6,844 bases of DNA from positions 1 through 6,844 of the forward strand of contig JAGOCY010000078.1 of assembly GCA_017998495.1 (NCBI GenBank). Reading direction: 5' to 3'. This DNA is from Corallincola sp. (lineage in GTDB: Bacteria > Pseudomonadota > Gammaproteobacteria > Enterobacterales > Neiellaceae). The notes under the pieces are model-generated. The model saw only the letters and a list, made by a program, of their open reading frames with translations. It was not told where the DNA came from and searched no databases. Shown one piece after another: positions 1 through 6,068 of this stretch; within the stretch, counting starts at the first letter, position 1, and every line of letters starts with the position of its first letter. The position numbers and the translations under genes were made by a program.

Positions 1-1411
1 TACCCCAGACGTCGGGCAGCGAGTGGAACAGCGAGAAGTTGAGGAACAGCTTGTCGGCCAGCTTCTCGTTGAGCTCGTCGAGTACTTCGCGGTGAGCGCG
101 GTAGCTGGGGTTCAGCACCCGCCGTACCCGCTGCAGCAAGGCAAAGTAGAGCAGCTCGGCGGTGGCCCAATCTTCAATCGACAGCACCCCGTGGGTGTAG
201 AGCGAGGCGGCTTCCTGCAACGCATAAATACCGTTGTGGTAAGCCTCGATGGCGGTACGCTCCTGCAGATGGTTGAGGCTGTTGCTCAGCTCGCGCAGGG
301 CGGTCGGGGCATCGGCGGCCACCTGCGGCACTACCGCGTCGGTGGGGGCGCGCTCGATATCGATTACGTTGGCAATCAGCACTGCGTGGTGAGCGGTCAT
401 CGCCCGCCCGGATTCGGTGATGATCTGTGGGTGGGGCAGATCTTCGGCCTTACAGATATCGGCTAGCGCCTGCACCACGCGGGTGGCGTACTCCTCCATC
501 GAGTAGTTGACCGAACAGGAGGTACGGCTGGCGCTGCCTTCATAGTCAACGCCCAAGCCGCCACCGACGTCGACGGTGGTGATTGGGGCGCCCACGCGGC
601 GCAGCTCGGCGTAGTGGCGGGCGCACTCCTTGAGGGCTCCCTGAATGTCGCGGATGTTGGCCACCTGCGAGCCGATATGGAAGTGGACCAGCTTCAGACA
701 CTGCAGTTTGCCGAGGCTGGTCAGCAGCTTCACTGCTTCCAGCACCTGATGGCAGGAGAGACCGAACTTGCCCTTCTCGCCGCCGGTGTTCTGCCACTTG
801 CCCTTGCCGGTAGAGTTCAGGCGGATACGGATACCGATGGAGGGTTCTACCCCCAGCGCATCGGCTTCCTCCAGCAGTTTGGTCAGCTCGGAGAGCTTTT
901 CGACCACGATGTTGACGGTATGGCCCATGCGCTGACCGATCAGTGCCAGACGCAGGAATTCGCGGTCTTTGTAACCGTTGCAGACGATGGTCAGCGGCGA
1001 TTCGGAAACGCCGAGAATGGCCAGCAGTTCCGGCTTGGAGCCAGCTTCAAGGCCGACCTTGCCACTCTGGTGGGAGAGCAGTTTCTCGACCACGCTGCGC
1101 TGCTGGTTGACTTTGATCGGATAGATGGCGGTGTACTGGCCGTGGTAATCGAACTGCTTCTTGGCCCGGGCAAAGGCATCAAGCAGGCGGTCGACGCGGT
1201 CATAGAGAATGTCGGTAAAGCGCACCAGCACCGGCAGGGCCAGACCATGGGCGCGGATCTCTTCGACCAGCTCGGCCAGCGGCAGGCGCGAACTGGCATC
1301 ATGGCGCGGCTGCACCACCAGGTGGCCATCATCATCGATGTCGAAATAGCCGTCGCTCCACTGAGCAACGTTGTAGATCTGGCGGGCATTGGCGGCACTG
1401 GCAGCGGTCAT
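1..1411 (-). CDS. speA: Biosynthetic arginine decarboxylase, C-terminal end cut off by the window
   Basis: SpeA decarboxylates L-arginine to agmatine with pyridoxal phosphate, the first step of the agmatine route to putrescine. About 470 codons are read here; the family is usually about 630-660 residues, so the C-terminal quarter lies beyond the left edge. The N-terminal half of the PLP barrel is clear. The motif YTAIYPIKVNQQR holds the expected Schiff-base lysine at K100. HFHIGSQ follows at 243-249, the glycine-rich phosphate loop DVGGGLGVDYEGS at 281-293 and ESGRAMTAHH at 333-342. These features are known for fold-III decarboxylases of the SpeA type. The ATG at 1411 has an AAGGAGA Shine-Dalgarno five to six bases upstream. 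The gene follows the VanZ-like gene on the same strand after a gap of 96 bases. No frameshift or missing motif is seen. LysA-type enzymes share the fold but are much shorter and lack this N-terminal layout. Confidence 0.96.
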   Translation of the reverse strand, partial: MTAASAANARQIYNVAQWSDGYFDIDDDGHLVVQPRHDASSRLPLAELVEEIRAHGLALPVLVRFTDILYDRVDRLLDAFARAKKQFDYHGQYTAIYPIKVNQQRSVVEKLLSHQSGKVGLEAGSKPELLAILGVSESPLTIVCNGYKDREFLRLALIGQRMGHTVNIVVEKLSELTKLLEEADALGVEPSIGIRIRLNSTGKGKWQNTGGEKGKFGLSCHQVLEAVKLLTSLGKLQCLKLVHFHIGSQVANIRDIQGALKECARHYAELRRVGAPITTVDVGGGLGVDYEGSASRTSCSVNYSMEEYATRVVQALADICKAEDLPHPQIITESGRAMTAHHAVLIANVIDIERAPTDAVVPQVAADAPTALRELSNSLNHLQERTAIEAYHNGIYALQEAASLYTHGVLSIEDWATAELLYFALLQRVRRVLNPSYRAHREVLDELNEKLADKLFLNFSLFHSLPDVWG

Positions 1412-1415
1412 GGCG

Positions 1416-1485
1416 TCTCCTTGAAGGGGGCGTCAGCAGGGGTATGTCGGGGGCGAATTCTAGGGCCACACCCCCCCTGGGACCA
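1416..1485 (-). promoter_or_regulatory. Candidate sigma-70 promoter and ribosome binding site of speA
   Basis: Read on the minus strand, TAGAAT at 1457-1462 matches five of six bases of the -10 consensus. A weak -35 (TGGTCC, three of six) lies 17 bases upstream at 1480-1485. Transcription would start near 1450 and give a leader of about 40 bases carrying the AAGGAGA ribosome binding site (1416-1422). A run of seven G (minus strand) lies in the spacer. The -10 is good and the -35 poor, so the promoter may need an activator or may not be real; speA could also be read from the VanZ-like gene. Confidence 0.35.
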
Positions 1486-1507
1486 GCCATTTTTTCACCA
1501 GCGAATG

Positions 1508-1891
1508 TCAGCCAGATGACCGGCGGCGATGGCGCCACAGGCCGAACAGGTTGGCAACGATAATTCCGGCCAGATCGGCGAGTGCATCTAGCCCATCCAA
1601 GGTGCGATGGGGGAACCAGGCCTGGCTCAGCTCTTCGCCAAGGGCGAACAGCAATACCAGTAGTGAACCGAGCAGCACCCCCGGCCACACTTGCCGGTAA
1701 CCGAGGGCGGCATTGGCCAGCAGAGTGAGAGTGGCAAACAGCAGCAGATGGCCGATCTTGTCGCCATAAGGGGTGGCGCGCGCCAGATCGAACAGCAGAT
1801 GACTCTGGCCGCGATCCGCCATCACCATCAACCACAGCAAAAACAGCAGGAAGGCGAGGGCTAATGCCCAGCGCAACTGACGGGCCGACAT
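1508..1891 (-). CDS. VanZ-like family small membrane protein
   Basis: A 127-aa integral membrane protein with the layout of VanZ-like proteins, named after the teicoplanin-resistance protein VanZ; most members have no known role. Hydrophobic stretches lie at about residues 7-24, 47-65, 69-85 and 103-118. The family's conserved polar positions are present: D44-K45 and H48 (DKIGH), EELSQ at 86-90, R96 and D99 (RTLDGLD), and D106-G109. The C-terminus is basic (RHRRR). I chose the ATG at 1891 because AGGAG sits seven bases upstream. The frame stays open to an ATG at 1975, but that start would place the terminator at 1935-1969 inside the coding region. No good promoter is visible in the 43 bases after that terminator: TTGACC at 1915-1920 has no usable -10. 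Expression may rely on readthrough. The speA gene follows after 96 bases, so the two could share a transcript. Confidence 0.85.
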   Translation of the reverse strand: MSARQLRWALALAFLLFLLWLMVMADRGQSHLLFDLARATPYGDKIGHLLLFATLTLLANAALGYRQVWPGVLLGSLLVLLFALGEELSQAWFPHRTLDGLDALADLAGIIVANLFGLWRHRRRSSG

Positions 1892-1898
1892 CCCTGTA

Positions 1899-1903
1899 CT
1901 CCT
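1899..1903 (-). promoter_or_regulatory. Ribosome binding site that fixes the VanZ-like start
   Basis: AGGAG on the minus strand, seven bases before the ATG at 1891. It decides for the 127-aa start over the longer open frame beginning at 1975. Confidence 0.7.
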
Positions 1904-1934
1904 GTCGCGCGCGTGGTCAACACCAGCGCATAAC

Positions 1935-1969
1935 AAAACGCCCAGACTGTTGCCAGTTCGGGCGTTTTT
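1935..1969 (-). terminator. Intrinsic terminator after the RNA-binding protein gene, possibly bidirectional
   Basis: AAAACGCCC (1935-1943) and GGGCGTTTT (1960-1968) form a perfect nine-base-pair stem. A second short stem inside the loop (1945-1948 with 1955-1958, one G-U pair) leaves a six-base loop. On the plus strand the stem ends in TTTTT (1965-1969); on the minus strand it ends in TTTT followed by G. It lies about 48 bases after the stop of the RNA-binding protein gene, so termination on the minus strand is its likely main job. It also isolates the VanZ-like gene from that transcript. Confidence 0.85.
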
Positions 1970-1981
1970 CGTCAAGCAGTC

Positions 1982-2005
1982 ACGAGCGAGCCGAAGCTCC
2001 CTCGC
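1982..2005 (-). other. Stem-loop with UUCG tetraloop in the RNA-binding protein trailer
   Basis: Read on the minus strand, GAGC-TTCG-GCTC forms a four-pair stem closed by a C-G pair on a UUCG tetraloop. After one G-G mismatch the stem continues for four Watson-Crick pairs and one wobble pair. UUCG loops closed by C-G are known to be unusually stable in RNA. No T-run follows, so it is not a terminator by itself. It lies between the stop-codon hairpin and the terminator and could protect the 3' end of the transcript from exonucleases. Confidence 0.6.
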
Positions 2006-2010
2006 TTACG

Positions 2011-2026
2011 CCGCTGTTACCAGCGG
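2011..2026 (-). other. Hairpin with the stop codon of the RNA-binding protein gene in its loop
   Basis: Read on the minus strand, CCGCTG-GTAA-CAGCGG is a perfect six-pair stem with a four-base loop. The loop holds the TAA stop codon (2017-2019) plus one base. The 5' arm encodes the last residues (DRW), so coding sequence and structure overlap. It is the first of three consecutive stem-loops ending in the terminator at 1935-1969. Confidence 0.6.
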
Positions 2027-2337
2027 TCGCCGCCATTGCCGCCACGCGGACGGTCAAAACCGCCGCCACGCGGGCCACGGTCGCCACCAGCCGGCTTCCG
2101 CTCTTCAGCTTCGTTGACGCGCAGGGCGCGGCCGCCGAAGTCTTTGCCATTGAGGGCTTTGATCGCAGCCAGTGCTTCAGCGTCGCCCATTTTGACGAAG
2201 CCGAAACCACGCGGACGACCGGTTTCACGGTCGGTCATCACACGAGCGGACTGGACGCTACCGAACTCTGCGAACAGAGCCAGCAGTTCATCTTCAGTGG
2301 CGGAGAAGGGCAGGTTGCCAACGTAAATCGATTTCAT
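2017..2337 (-). CDS. Small RNA-binding protein: one RRM domain with an RGG-rich tail
   Basis: A 106-aa protein with one RNA recognition motif at about residues 3-76. RNP2 is IYVGNL (4-9) and RNP1 is RGFGFVKM (43-50), with the aromatic residues that stack on RNA bases in place. The tail (81-106) is rich in Arg and Gly, with RGG and RGGG units separated by Asp and Pro. Single-RRM proteins with glycine-rich tails occur in cyanobacteria and many proteobacteria; some are cold-induced, but the bacterial targets are mostly unknown. I chose the ATG at 2337 because RNP2 follows at once, as is usual in the family; the AAGAG upstream is 12 bases away, which is long. An ATG at 2349 would add MTAT but has AAGAG directly against it. 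The gene stands alone, with its own long upstream region and a strong terminator. Confidence 0.92.
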   Translation of the reverse strand: MKSIYVGNLPFSATEDELLALFAEFGSVQSARVMTDRETGRPRGFGFVKMGDAEALAAIKALNGKDFGGRALRVNEAEERKPAGGDRGPRGGGFDRPRGGNGGDRW

Positions 2338-2472
2338 AGTTGCAGTCATCTCTTAAGCATTAAAATGCGGCTTCCGGCCTGGGCCTGTGCACCGCGGATC
2401 AGTCTGAGCAGCCCGTTGAGCGCTACCCTCGTCTGAAGGTGGTGCGCGCGGGGAATGCCGGAGCAGTCGAAA

Positions 2473-2512
2473 CCATCCTCTCTGGAATCCATGGATGGCG
2501 GGGTTGTCCCCG
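2473..2512 (-). promoter_or_regulatory. Two adjacent stem-loops in the presumed leader of the RNA-binding protein
   Basis: Hairpin one: CGGGG (2499-2503) and CCCCG (2508-2512) with a four-base loop. Hairpin two: CCATCC (2473-2478) and GGATGG (2493-2498) with a 14-base loop, directly abutting the first. The loop of hairpin two overlaps a ten-base palindrome (ATCCATGGAT, 2487-2496) that could compete with it. If transcription starts near 2550, both lie in a leader of about 200 bases. A regulatory role is inferred; no known riboswitch is recognised. Confidence 0.35.
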
Positions 2513-2556
2513 TAATCTGCTGGCTTCTGAGCGAGCAAGGCGGCGTGCTCAACGGC

Positions 2557-2585
2557 ACTGTAAAGGGGTGGTCAGGCAAAAGCAA
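2557..2585 (-). promoter_or_regulatory. Candidate sigma-70 promoter of the RNA-binding protein gene
   Basis: On the minus strand, TTGCTT (2580-2585, three of six) and TACAGT (2557-2562, four of six) are separated by exactly 17 bases. This would give a leader of about 210 bases. A second -10-like element, TTTAAT, occurs within 2357-2368 just before the start codon but has no -35. Which one is used cannot be decided from sequence. Confidence 0.35.
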
Positions 2586-2685
2586 GCGAAGACTGGTTAA
2601 ATCTTGTGCAGTTCGCAAAATAGTCCGCGCGGCAGCGGTCTGTGGCGGTCCAGGGCAGTGCCGGGATCACGTTTCTGCAGTTGCA

Positions 2686-2697
2686 AAGGCCGGCCTT
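2686..2697. promoter_or_regulatory. Perfect 12-base palindrome upstream of GH31
   Basis: AAGGCCGGCCTT reads the same on both strands and lies 51 bases before the GH31 start codon, close to where its promoter should be. It could be an operator or a small hairpin. In GC-rich DNA such palindromes also arise by chance. Confidence 0.25.
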
Positions 2698-2748
2698 CAC
2701 CACCGCCCACGCTAGTATGAGCCAGCCTGTTGCCACCGGGATTTACCC

Positions 2749-5301
2749 ATGTTCCCCTCCTCATCTGGCCGTTTGGCCGCCCCTCTGTTGCTGTCGCTGT
2801 TACTGGCGGGCTGTGGTGGTTCACCTATCTCTACCTCGCCGACCCAGACGCCTGCCTCCGTTGATTATTTTCCCGGAGAGCTACCGCAGTGGCGGCTGGC
2901 TGTCGATGGTCGCCAGGTGATGTTGACGGTGCTGGCAGATGATCTGGTGCATGTGGCCTTTGGTGAGCGGCTGCAACCGGGATTGCCTTACCTGTCGCCG
3001 ATGATCAGCGGCCGTAGTTTCGATGGCCCGACTGCGGCCAGCCATGACGCCGCCGCCGGCTTGTTGACCACGCCGGCCCTGACCATCCGCCTGGTGGGCA
3101 GCTGCTGGCAGGTAGACAGTCCGAGCCGACCCTTGACCCGCATCTGTGTCGATGACTGGAGCGACCAGCGCATGAGCCTCAAGCTCAGCCGTGAAGGGGG
3201 CAAGGATATTTATGGCCTTGGCCAGCAGCTGAGCAGCGATCGCCTGCAGCTGTCATGGCTGGGTCTGAAGCGTGAGAGCCCCAGCCCTTTTGGCAACGTG
3301 ATGGGCTACTCCAGCATCATGGCCACTGGCGATACTCAGGTGCCTGTGGCCTATGTGCTTGGTGAGCAGAGTGATGGCTATGGCCTGTTTGTCGACAGCC
3401 CCTATGCGCTGCGCTTTGATTTTCAGGGCGATGAGTGGACGGTGGAGAGCGCCGATGGTCGTCTTGGCCTGCTGCTGTTTAGCGGCCGGGATCTGGCGGA
3501 GTTGCGCCGTGACTATCTGGCCCTGACCGGCACGCCGCCGGTGCCGCCGCTCAAGGCCTTTGGGCTGTGGATCTCCGAGTATGGCTACGACAGCTGGCAG
3601 GAGTTGGACAGCCTGCTGGCAACCTTGCGTCAACAGCAGTTGCCGGTAGATGGGGCGGTGCTGGATCTGCAATGGTACGGCGGCATTAGTAAAGGCTCGG
3701 AGCTGACCGCGACCGGTGGACTGGATTGGGATGAGCGTAACTTCCCAGAGCCACGACAGAAGCTGGCCCGTTATGCGCAGGCGGGGCTGGGGATCATGGT
3801 GATCGAGCAGAGTTATGTCGGTGGCGCCCAGCCGGTTCACCATCAGCTGGCTGACAAGCGGCTGCTGGCCATGGATTGCCCATCGCCGTGCACCAAGGCC
3901 ACCCGGCTGGAATCCAACCCTTGGTGGGGCATTGGCGGCATGCTCGACTGGAGCAACCCCAAAGCCCGTGAGATCTGGCATGACCAGAAGCGGGTCGCGC
4001 TGATTGAGGATGGGGTGTTGGGCCACTGGACCGATCTCGGTGAGCCCGAGCTGTATGACAGCGATGCCCTGTATGCCGGCTTTGACTGGTACGGTGAGAC
4101 TGTTCAGGGTCACCGCGACATCCACAATCTCTACAACTTCTATTGGAGCCAGGGGATCGCTGACAACACGGCGCGCAGCCATGACCAGCGTCGACCCTGG
4201 ATCCTCAGCCGCTCCGGTACTGCGGGCAGCCAGCGCTTTGGCGTGGCTCTGTGGTCCGGCGATGTGGCCTCGTCGTTTGCCGCGCTGGCGGCTCACCCGG
4301 CGGCACTGGGCAATATGAGCCTGTCCGGCTTTGACTATTACGGCTCCGATGTGGGGGGCTTCCACCGTGGCCCCTATCGTGCCGGCCCGGTTCTCGACAG
4401 CCTCTACACGCGCTGGTTGGCCAACAGTGTGCTCAGCGACATTCCATTGCGCCCCCATGCCAACAACCTGTGTAACTGCACTCACACCACTCCAGACCGG
4501 GTGGGCGATGTGGCCAGCAACAGAGCCAACCTGCAGTTGCGCTATCGTCTGGCTCCCTACCTTTACAGCCTCGCTCATCAGGCCTGGGCCGAGGGGGAGG
4601 CGATCTTCCCGCCTTTGCCCTACCACTTTCCGCTGGATGCTGGCTCGCGCAATGAAGCCCAAACTCACATGATCGGCCCCTGGCTGGCCACCACCGCCAT
4701 CATCGATGACAAGGCGACGGTCAGCAGTTACCTGCCGGTGGGGCGCTGGCTCGATTTCCATCGCCCGGATCAGGTGCGCGACGGCGGCCGGGCCGAGGTC
4801 GCCGTGCTCCAAGACGGCGTGGTGATGGCGCCGCTCTACCTGCGAGAGGGGGCGATTGTGCCCCTGCTGGCGACTGTTCCCGACTATCTGGCCCGTACCG
4901 ATCAGGCCGGGGTTAACTGGTTCCAGCCGCTGCTGATCCGGGCTCAGCCAGCGGCCACTGAGAGCCGGTTCGTGCTGGTGGAGGATGATGGCCTGAGCCG
5001 TGCCTATGAGCGTGGCCAGGTGGCCCGTACCACGATCACCACCGTCCGCACTGGCGACGGCAGCTACCAGCTGACCCTGACTCCGGACAACCAGAGCGGT
5101 GAGACCGCCAGCCGGTCGCTCAGCTTTGAACTGCTGGGGGCGCCAGCGCAACCGTCGCTGGTTGAAGTGAACGGCCAGCCCCTGCCGGCACTCAGCGCCG
5201 GCAGCAGTGGTCGGGGCTGGTTGGCCAGCCGGGGGGGCATCACGGTGCAACTGGGCGAGGTCAGTGTGGATGCGCCACAGCGGCTGGTGATCCGCCCCTG
5301 A
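2749..5301 (+). CDS. Glycoside hydrolase family 31 lipoprotein (alpha-glucosidase or alpha-transglucosylase type)
   Basis: An 850-aa GH31 enzyme acting on alpha-glycosidic bonds by a retaining mechanism. It begins with a lipoprotein signal peptide: hydrophobic residues 9-20 and lipobox LAGC (19-22) with C22 as the lipidation site. The next residues are GG, with no Asp at +2, so outer-membrane sorting is expected. An N-terminal beta-sandwich (about 35-255, with YGLGQ at 155-159) precedes the barrel (about 265-590). The nucleophile motif WTDLGEP (427-433) gives D429; WSGD (502-505) gives the acid/base D505; RSGTAGSQRFG (488-498) and GSDVGGF (532-538) are typical. Two C-terminal beta domains follow, with GPW (643-645) and PLYLREGAIVPL (from 695). 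FGLWISEYGYDSW (271-283) and DLQWYGG (306-312) recall oligosaccharide 4-alpha-glucosyltransferases such as Cellvibrio Agd31B, from memory. The ribosome binding site is weak (GGGA, seven bases away). The gene stands alone and ends three bases before the stop of fpr. Substrate not proven. Confidence 0.93.
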   Translation: MFPSSSGRLAAPLLLSLLLAGCGGSPISTSPTQTPASVDYFPGELPQWRLAVDGRQVMLTVLADDLVHVAFGERLQPGLPYLSPMISGRSFDGPTAASHDAAAGLLTTPALTIRLVGSCWQVDSPSRPLTRICVDDWSDQRMSLKLSREGGKDIYGLGQQLSSDRLQLSWLGLKRESPSPFGNVMGYSSIMATGDTQVPVAYVLGEQSDGYGLFVDSPYALRFDFQGDEWTVESADGRLGLLLFSGRDLAELRRDYLALTGTPPVPPLKAFGLWISEYGYDSWQELDSLLATLRQQQLPVDGAVLDLQWYGGISKGSELTATGGLDWDERNFPEPRQKLARYAQAGLGIMVIEQSYVGGAQPVHHQLADKRLLAMDCPSPCTKATRLESNPWWGIGGMLDWSNPKAREIWHDQKRVALIEDGVLGHWTDLGEPELYDSDALYAGFDWYGETVQGHRDIHNLYNFYWSQGIADNTARSHDQRRPWILSRSGTAGSQRFGVALWSGDVASSFAALAAHPAALGNMSLSGFDYYGSDVGGFHRGPYRAGPVLDSLYTRWLANSVLSDIPLRPHANNLCNCTHTTPDRVGDVASNRANLQLRYRLAPYLYSLAHQAWAEGEAIFPPLPYHFPLDAGSRNEAQTHMIGPWLATTAIIDDKATVSSYLPVGRWLDFHRPDQVRDGGRAEVAVLQDGVVMAPLYLREGAIVPLLATVPDYLARTDQAGVNWFQPLLIRAQPAATESRFVLVEDDGLSRAYERGQVARTTITTVRTGDGSYQLTLTPDNQSGETASRSLSFELLGAPAQPSLVEVNGQPLPALSAGSSGRGWLASRGGITVQLGEVSVDAPQRLVIRP

Positions 5302-5304
5302 GGC

Positions 5305-6048
5305 TTACCAGTAGCGCTCGCTGTGCAGGTTGCCGGGCTCGGCCCGGCGATGGCGCTTGAGTCCACGGGCCTGCAGCAGCTCGCTGGCGTCGTGGATCAT
5401 GCCTGGATTGCCGCACAGCAAAATCTGGCTGCGGCTGGTCAGGGGTAAGCCGGCAACCTGCTCCAACCGGCCATTGGCCAGCAGTTCGGGAATGCGGCCG
5501 GGCAGGGCGCCGACCATGGGTTCCCGACTCACCACCGGGATCAGGGTCAGTTGTGCCGGGCAGGCTCGCTGCCACTGCTCAATGTCGGCCAGATGAGCCA
5601 GGTCGCGCTGATGGCGGACGGCGTACACCAGCACGATGCGGGCGAAGCGTCGCCACGGCTCAGCACTGGCCAGCATCGACAGAAAGGGGCTGATACCGGT
5701 GCCGGTGGCTAGCAGCCACAGGGCATCGCCGTCAGGGATCTCGCTAAGGGTCAGGTGGCCGCTGGCGCGGGCGCTGACCAGTAGCCTGTCACCCGGCTGC
5801 AGCAGATGCAGCGCAGGACTCAGCTGGCCATCCGCCACCTTCACCGCCAACACTTGCAGCGGTCCTGCGTTAGGCGCATTGACCAGCGAGTAGGCCCTGC
5901 TCACCACTTTGCCATCGCTGTGAGCGAGCCCCAGCTTGATGAACTGGCCAGCGCTAAACGGCTCAATGGCCGCCTCAATGGTCAGCGTGAACAGCTCTGG
6001 ATGCCAGTCGATACGGCGGTAGACCCGCCCCTCCAGCCAGTCGGTCAT
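5305..6048 (-). CDS. fpr: Ferredoxin/flavodoxin-NADP(+) reductase
   Basis: A 247-aa FAD enzyme that moves electrons between NADPH and flavodoxin or ferredoxin in the cytoplasm. It supports radical-SAM and Fe-S enzymes and, in E. coli, belongs to the redox-stress response. It matches E. coli Fpr (248 aa) over its whole length. RAYS (51-54) is the FAD-binding motif, LATGTGISPFLS (113-124) binds the NADP pyrophosphate, VSRE (173-176) and CGNP (212-215) line the NADP site, and the chain ends in the aromatic tail RYW. The start is the ATG at 6048, which has GGAGG five bases upstream; a GTG at 6054 lies inside that ribosome binding site and is rejected. The DUF2256 gene ends 20 bases upstream, so the two are probably cotranscribed. 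No soxbox-like promoter was recognised. No terminator is visible at the head-on junction with GH31. Confidence 0.96.
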   Translation of the reverse strand: MTDWLEGRVYRRIDWHPELFTLTIEAAIEPFSAGQFIKLGLAHSDGKVVSRAYSLVNAPNAGPLQVLAVKVADGQLSPALHLLQPGDRLLVSARASGHLTLSEIPDGDALWLLATGTGISPFLSMLASAEPWRRFARIVLVYAVRHQRDLAHLADIEQWQRACPAQLTLIPVVSREPMVGALPGRIPELLANGRLEQVAGLPLTSRSQILLCGNPGMIHDASELLQARGLKRHRRAEPGNLHSERYW

Positions 6049-6050
6049 AA

Positions 6051-6058
6051 CCACCTCC
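6051..6058 (-). promoter_or_regulatory. Strong ribosome binding site fixing the fpr start
   Basis: GGAGGTGG on the minus strand. GGAGG ends five bases before the ATG at 6048. It overlaps the alternative GTG (6052-6054), which therefore cannot be the start. Confidence 0.8.
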
Positions 6059-6068
6059 GCTGTTTAGC

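Larger units (their letters stand above)
2338..2748. other. Gene-free divergent control region
   Basis: About 410 bases between the RNA-binding protein gene (minus) and the GH31 gene (plus). Open frames here (for example 2455-2715 plus and 2346-2618 minus) have no recognisable protein pattern and weak or no ribosome binding sites. The region holds a candidate minus-strand promoter, two stem-loops that would fall in the RNA-binding protein leader, an imperfect inverted repeat at 2604-2620 (TTGTGC, five bases, GCAAAA) and a 12-base palindrome at 2686-2697. For GH31 the only -10-like element is TAGTAT at 2713-2718, without a fitting -35. Confidence 0.6.

Noticed and set aside
1423..1500. Terminator between the VanZ-like gene and speA
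   Set aside because: There is a short CTGG/CCAG pairing and a G-run but no stable stem followed by T residues on the minus strand.
614..1519. A 301-codon plus-strand open frame
   Set aside because: It lies opposite speA, whose PLP and substrate motifs are clear on the minus strand; the plus-strand product has no recognisable domain.
1332..1835. A 167-codon minus-strand open frame spanning the speA start and the VanZ-like gene
   Set aside because: It is out of frame with both real genes, has an Arg/Pro-rich random-looking product and overlaps the VanZ-like transmembrane coding sequence.
1892..1975. Longer start for the VanZ-like protein at 1975
   Set aside because: It would place the strong terminator inside the coding region; the ATG at 1891 has a good ribosome binding site and leads straight into the first membrane segment.
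2604..2620. CRP-binding site upstream of the RRM gene
   Set aside because: Only the left half (TGTGC) resembles TGTGA; the right half and the spacing do not fit the CRP consensus.
2455..2715. An 86-codon plus-strand frame before GH31
   Set aside because: No family pattern and no convincing ribosome binding site; it overlaps the hairpins and the candidate promoter of the opposite gene.
3253..5250. A 665-codon open frame on the minus strand opposite GH31
   Set aside because: It is fully antisense to a gene with intact family motifs, shows no recognisable domain, and its low-complexity composition is what a GC-rich codon-biased gene produces on the other strand.
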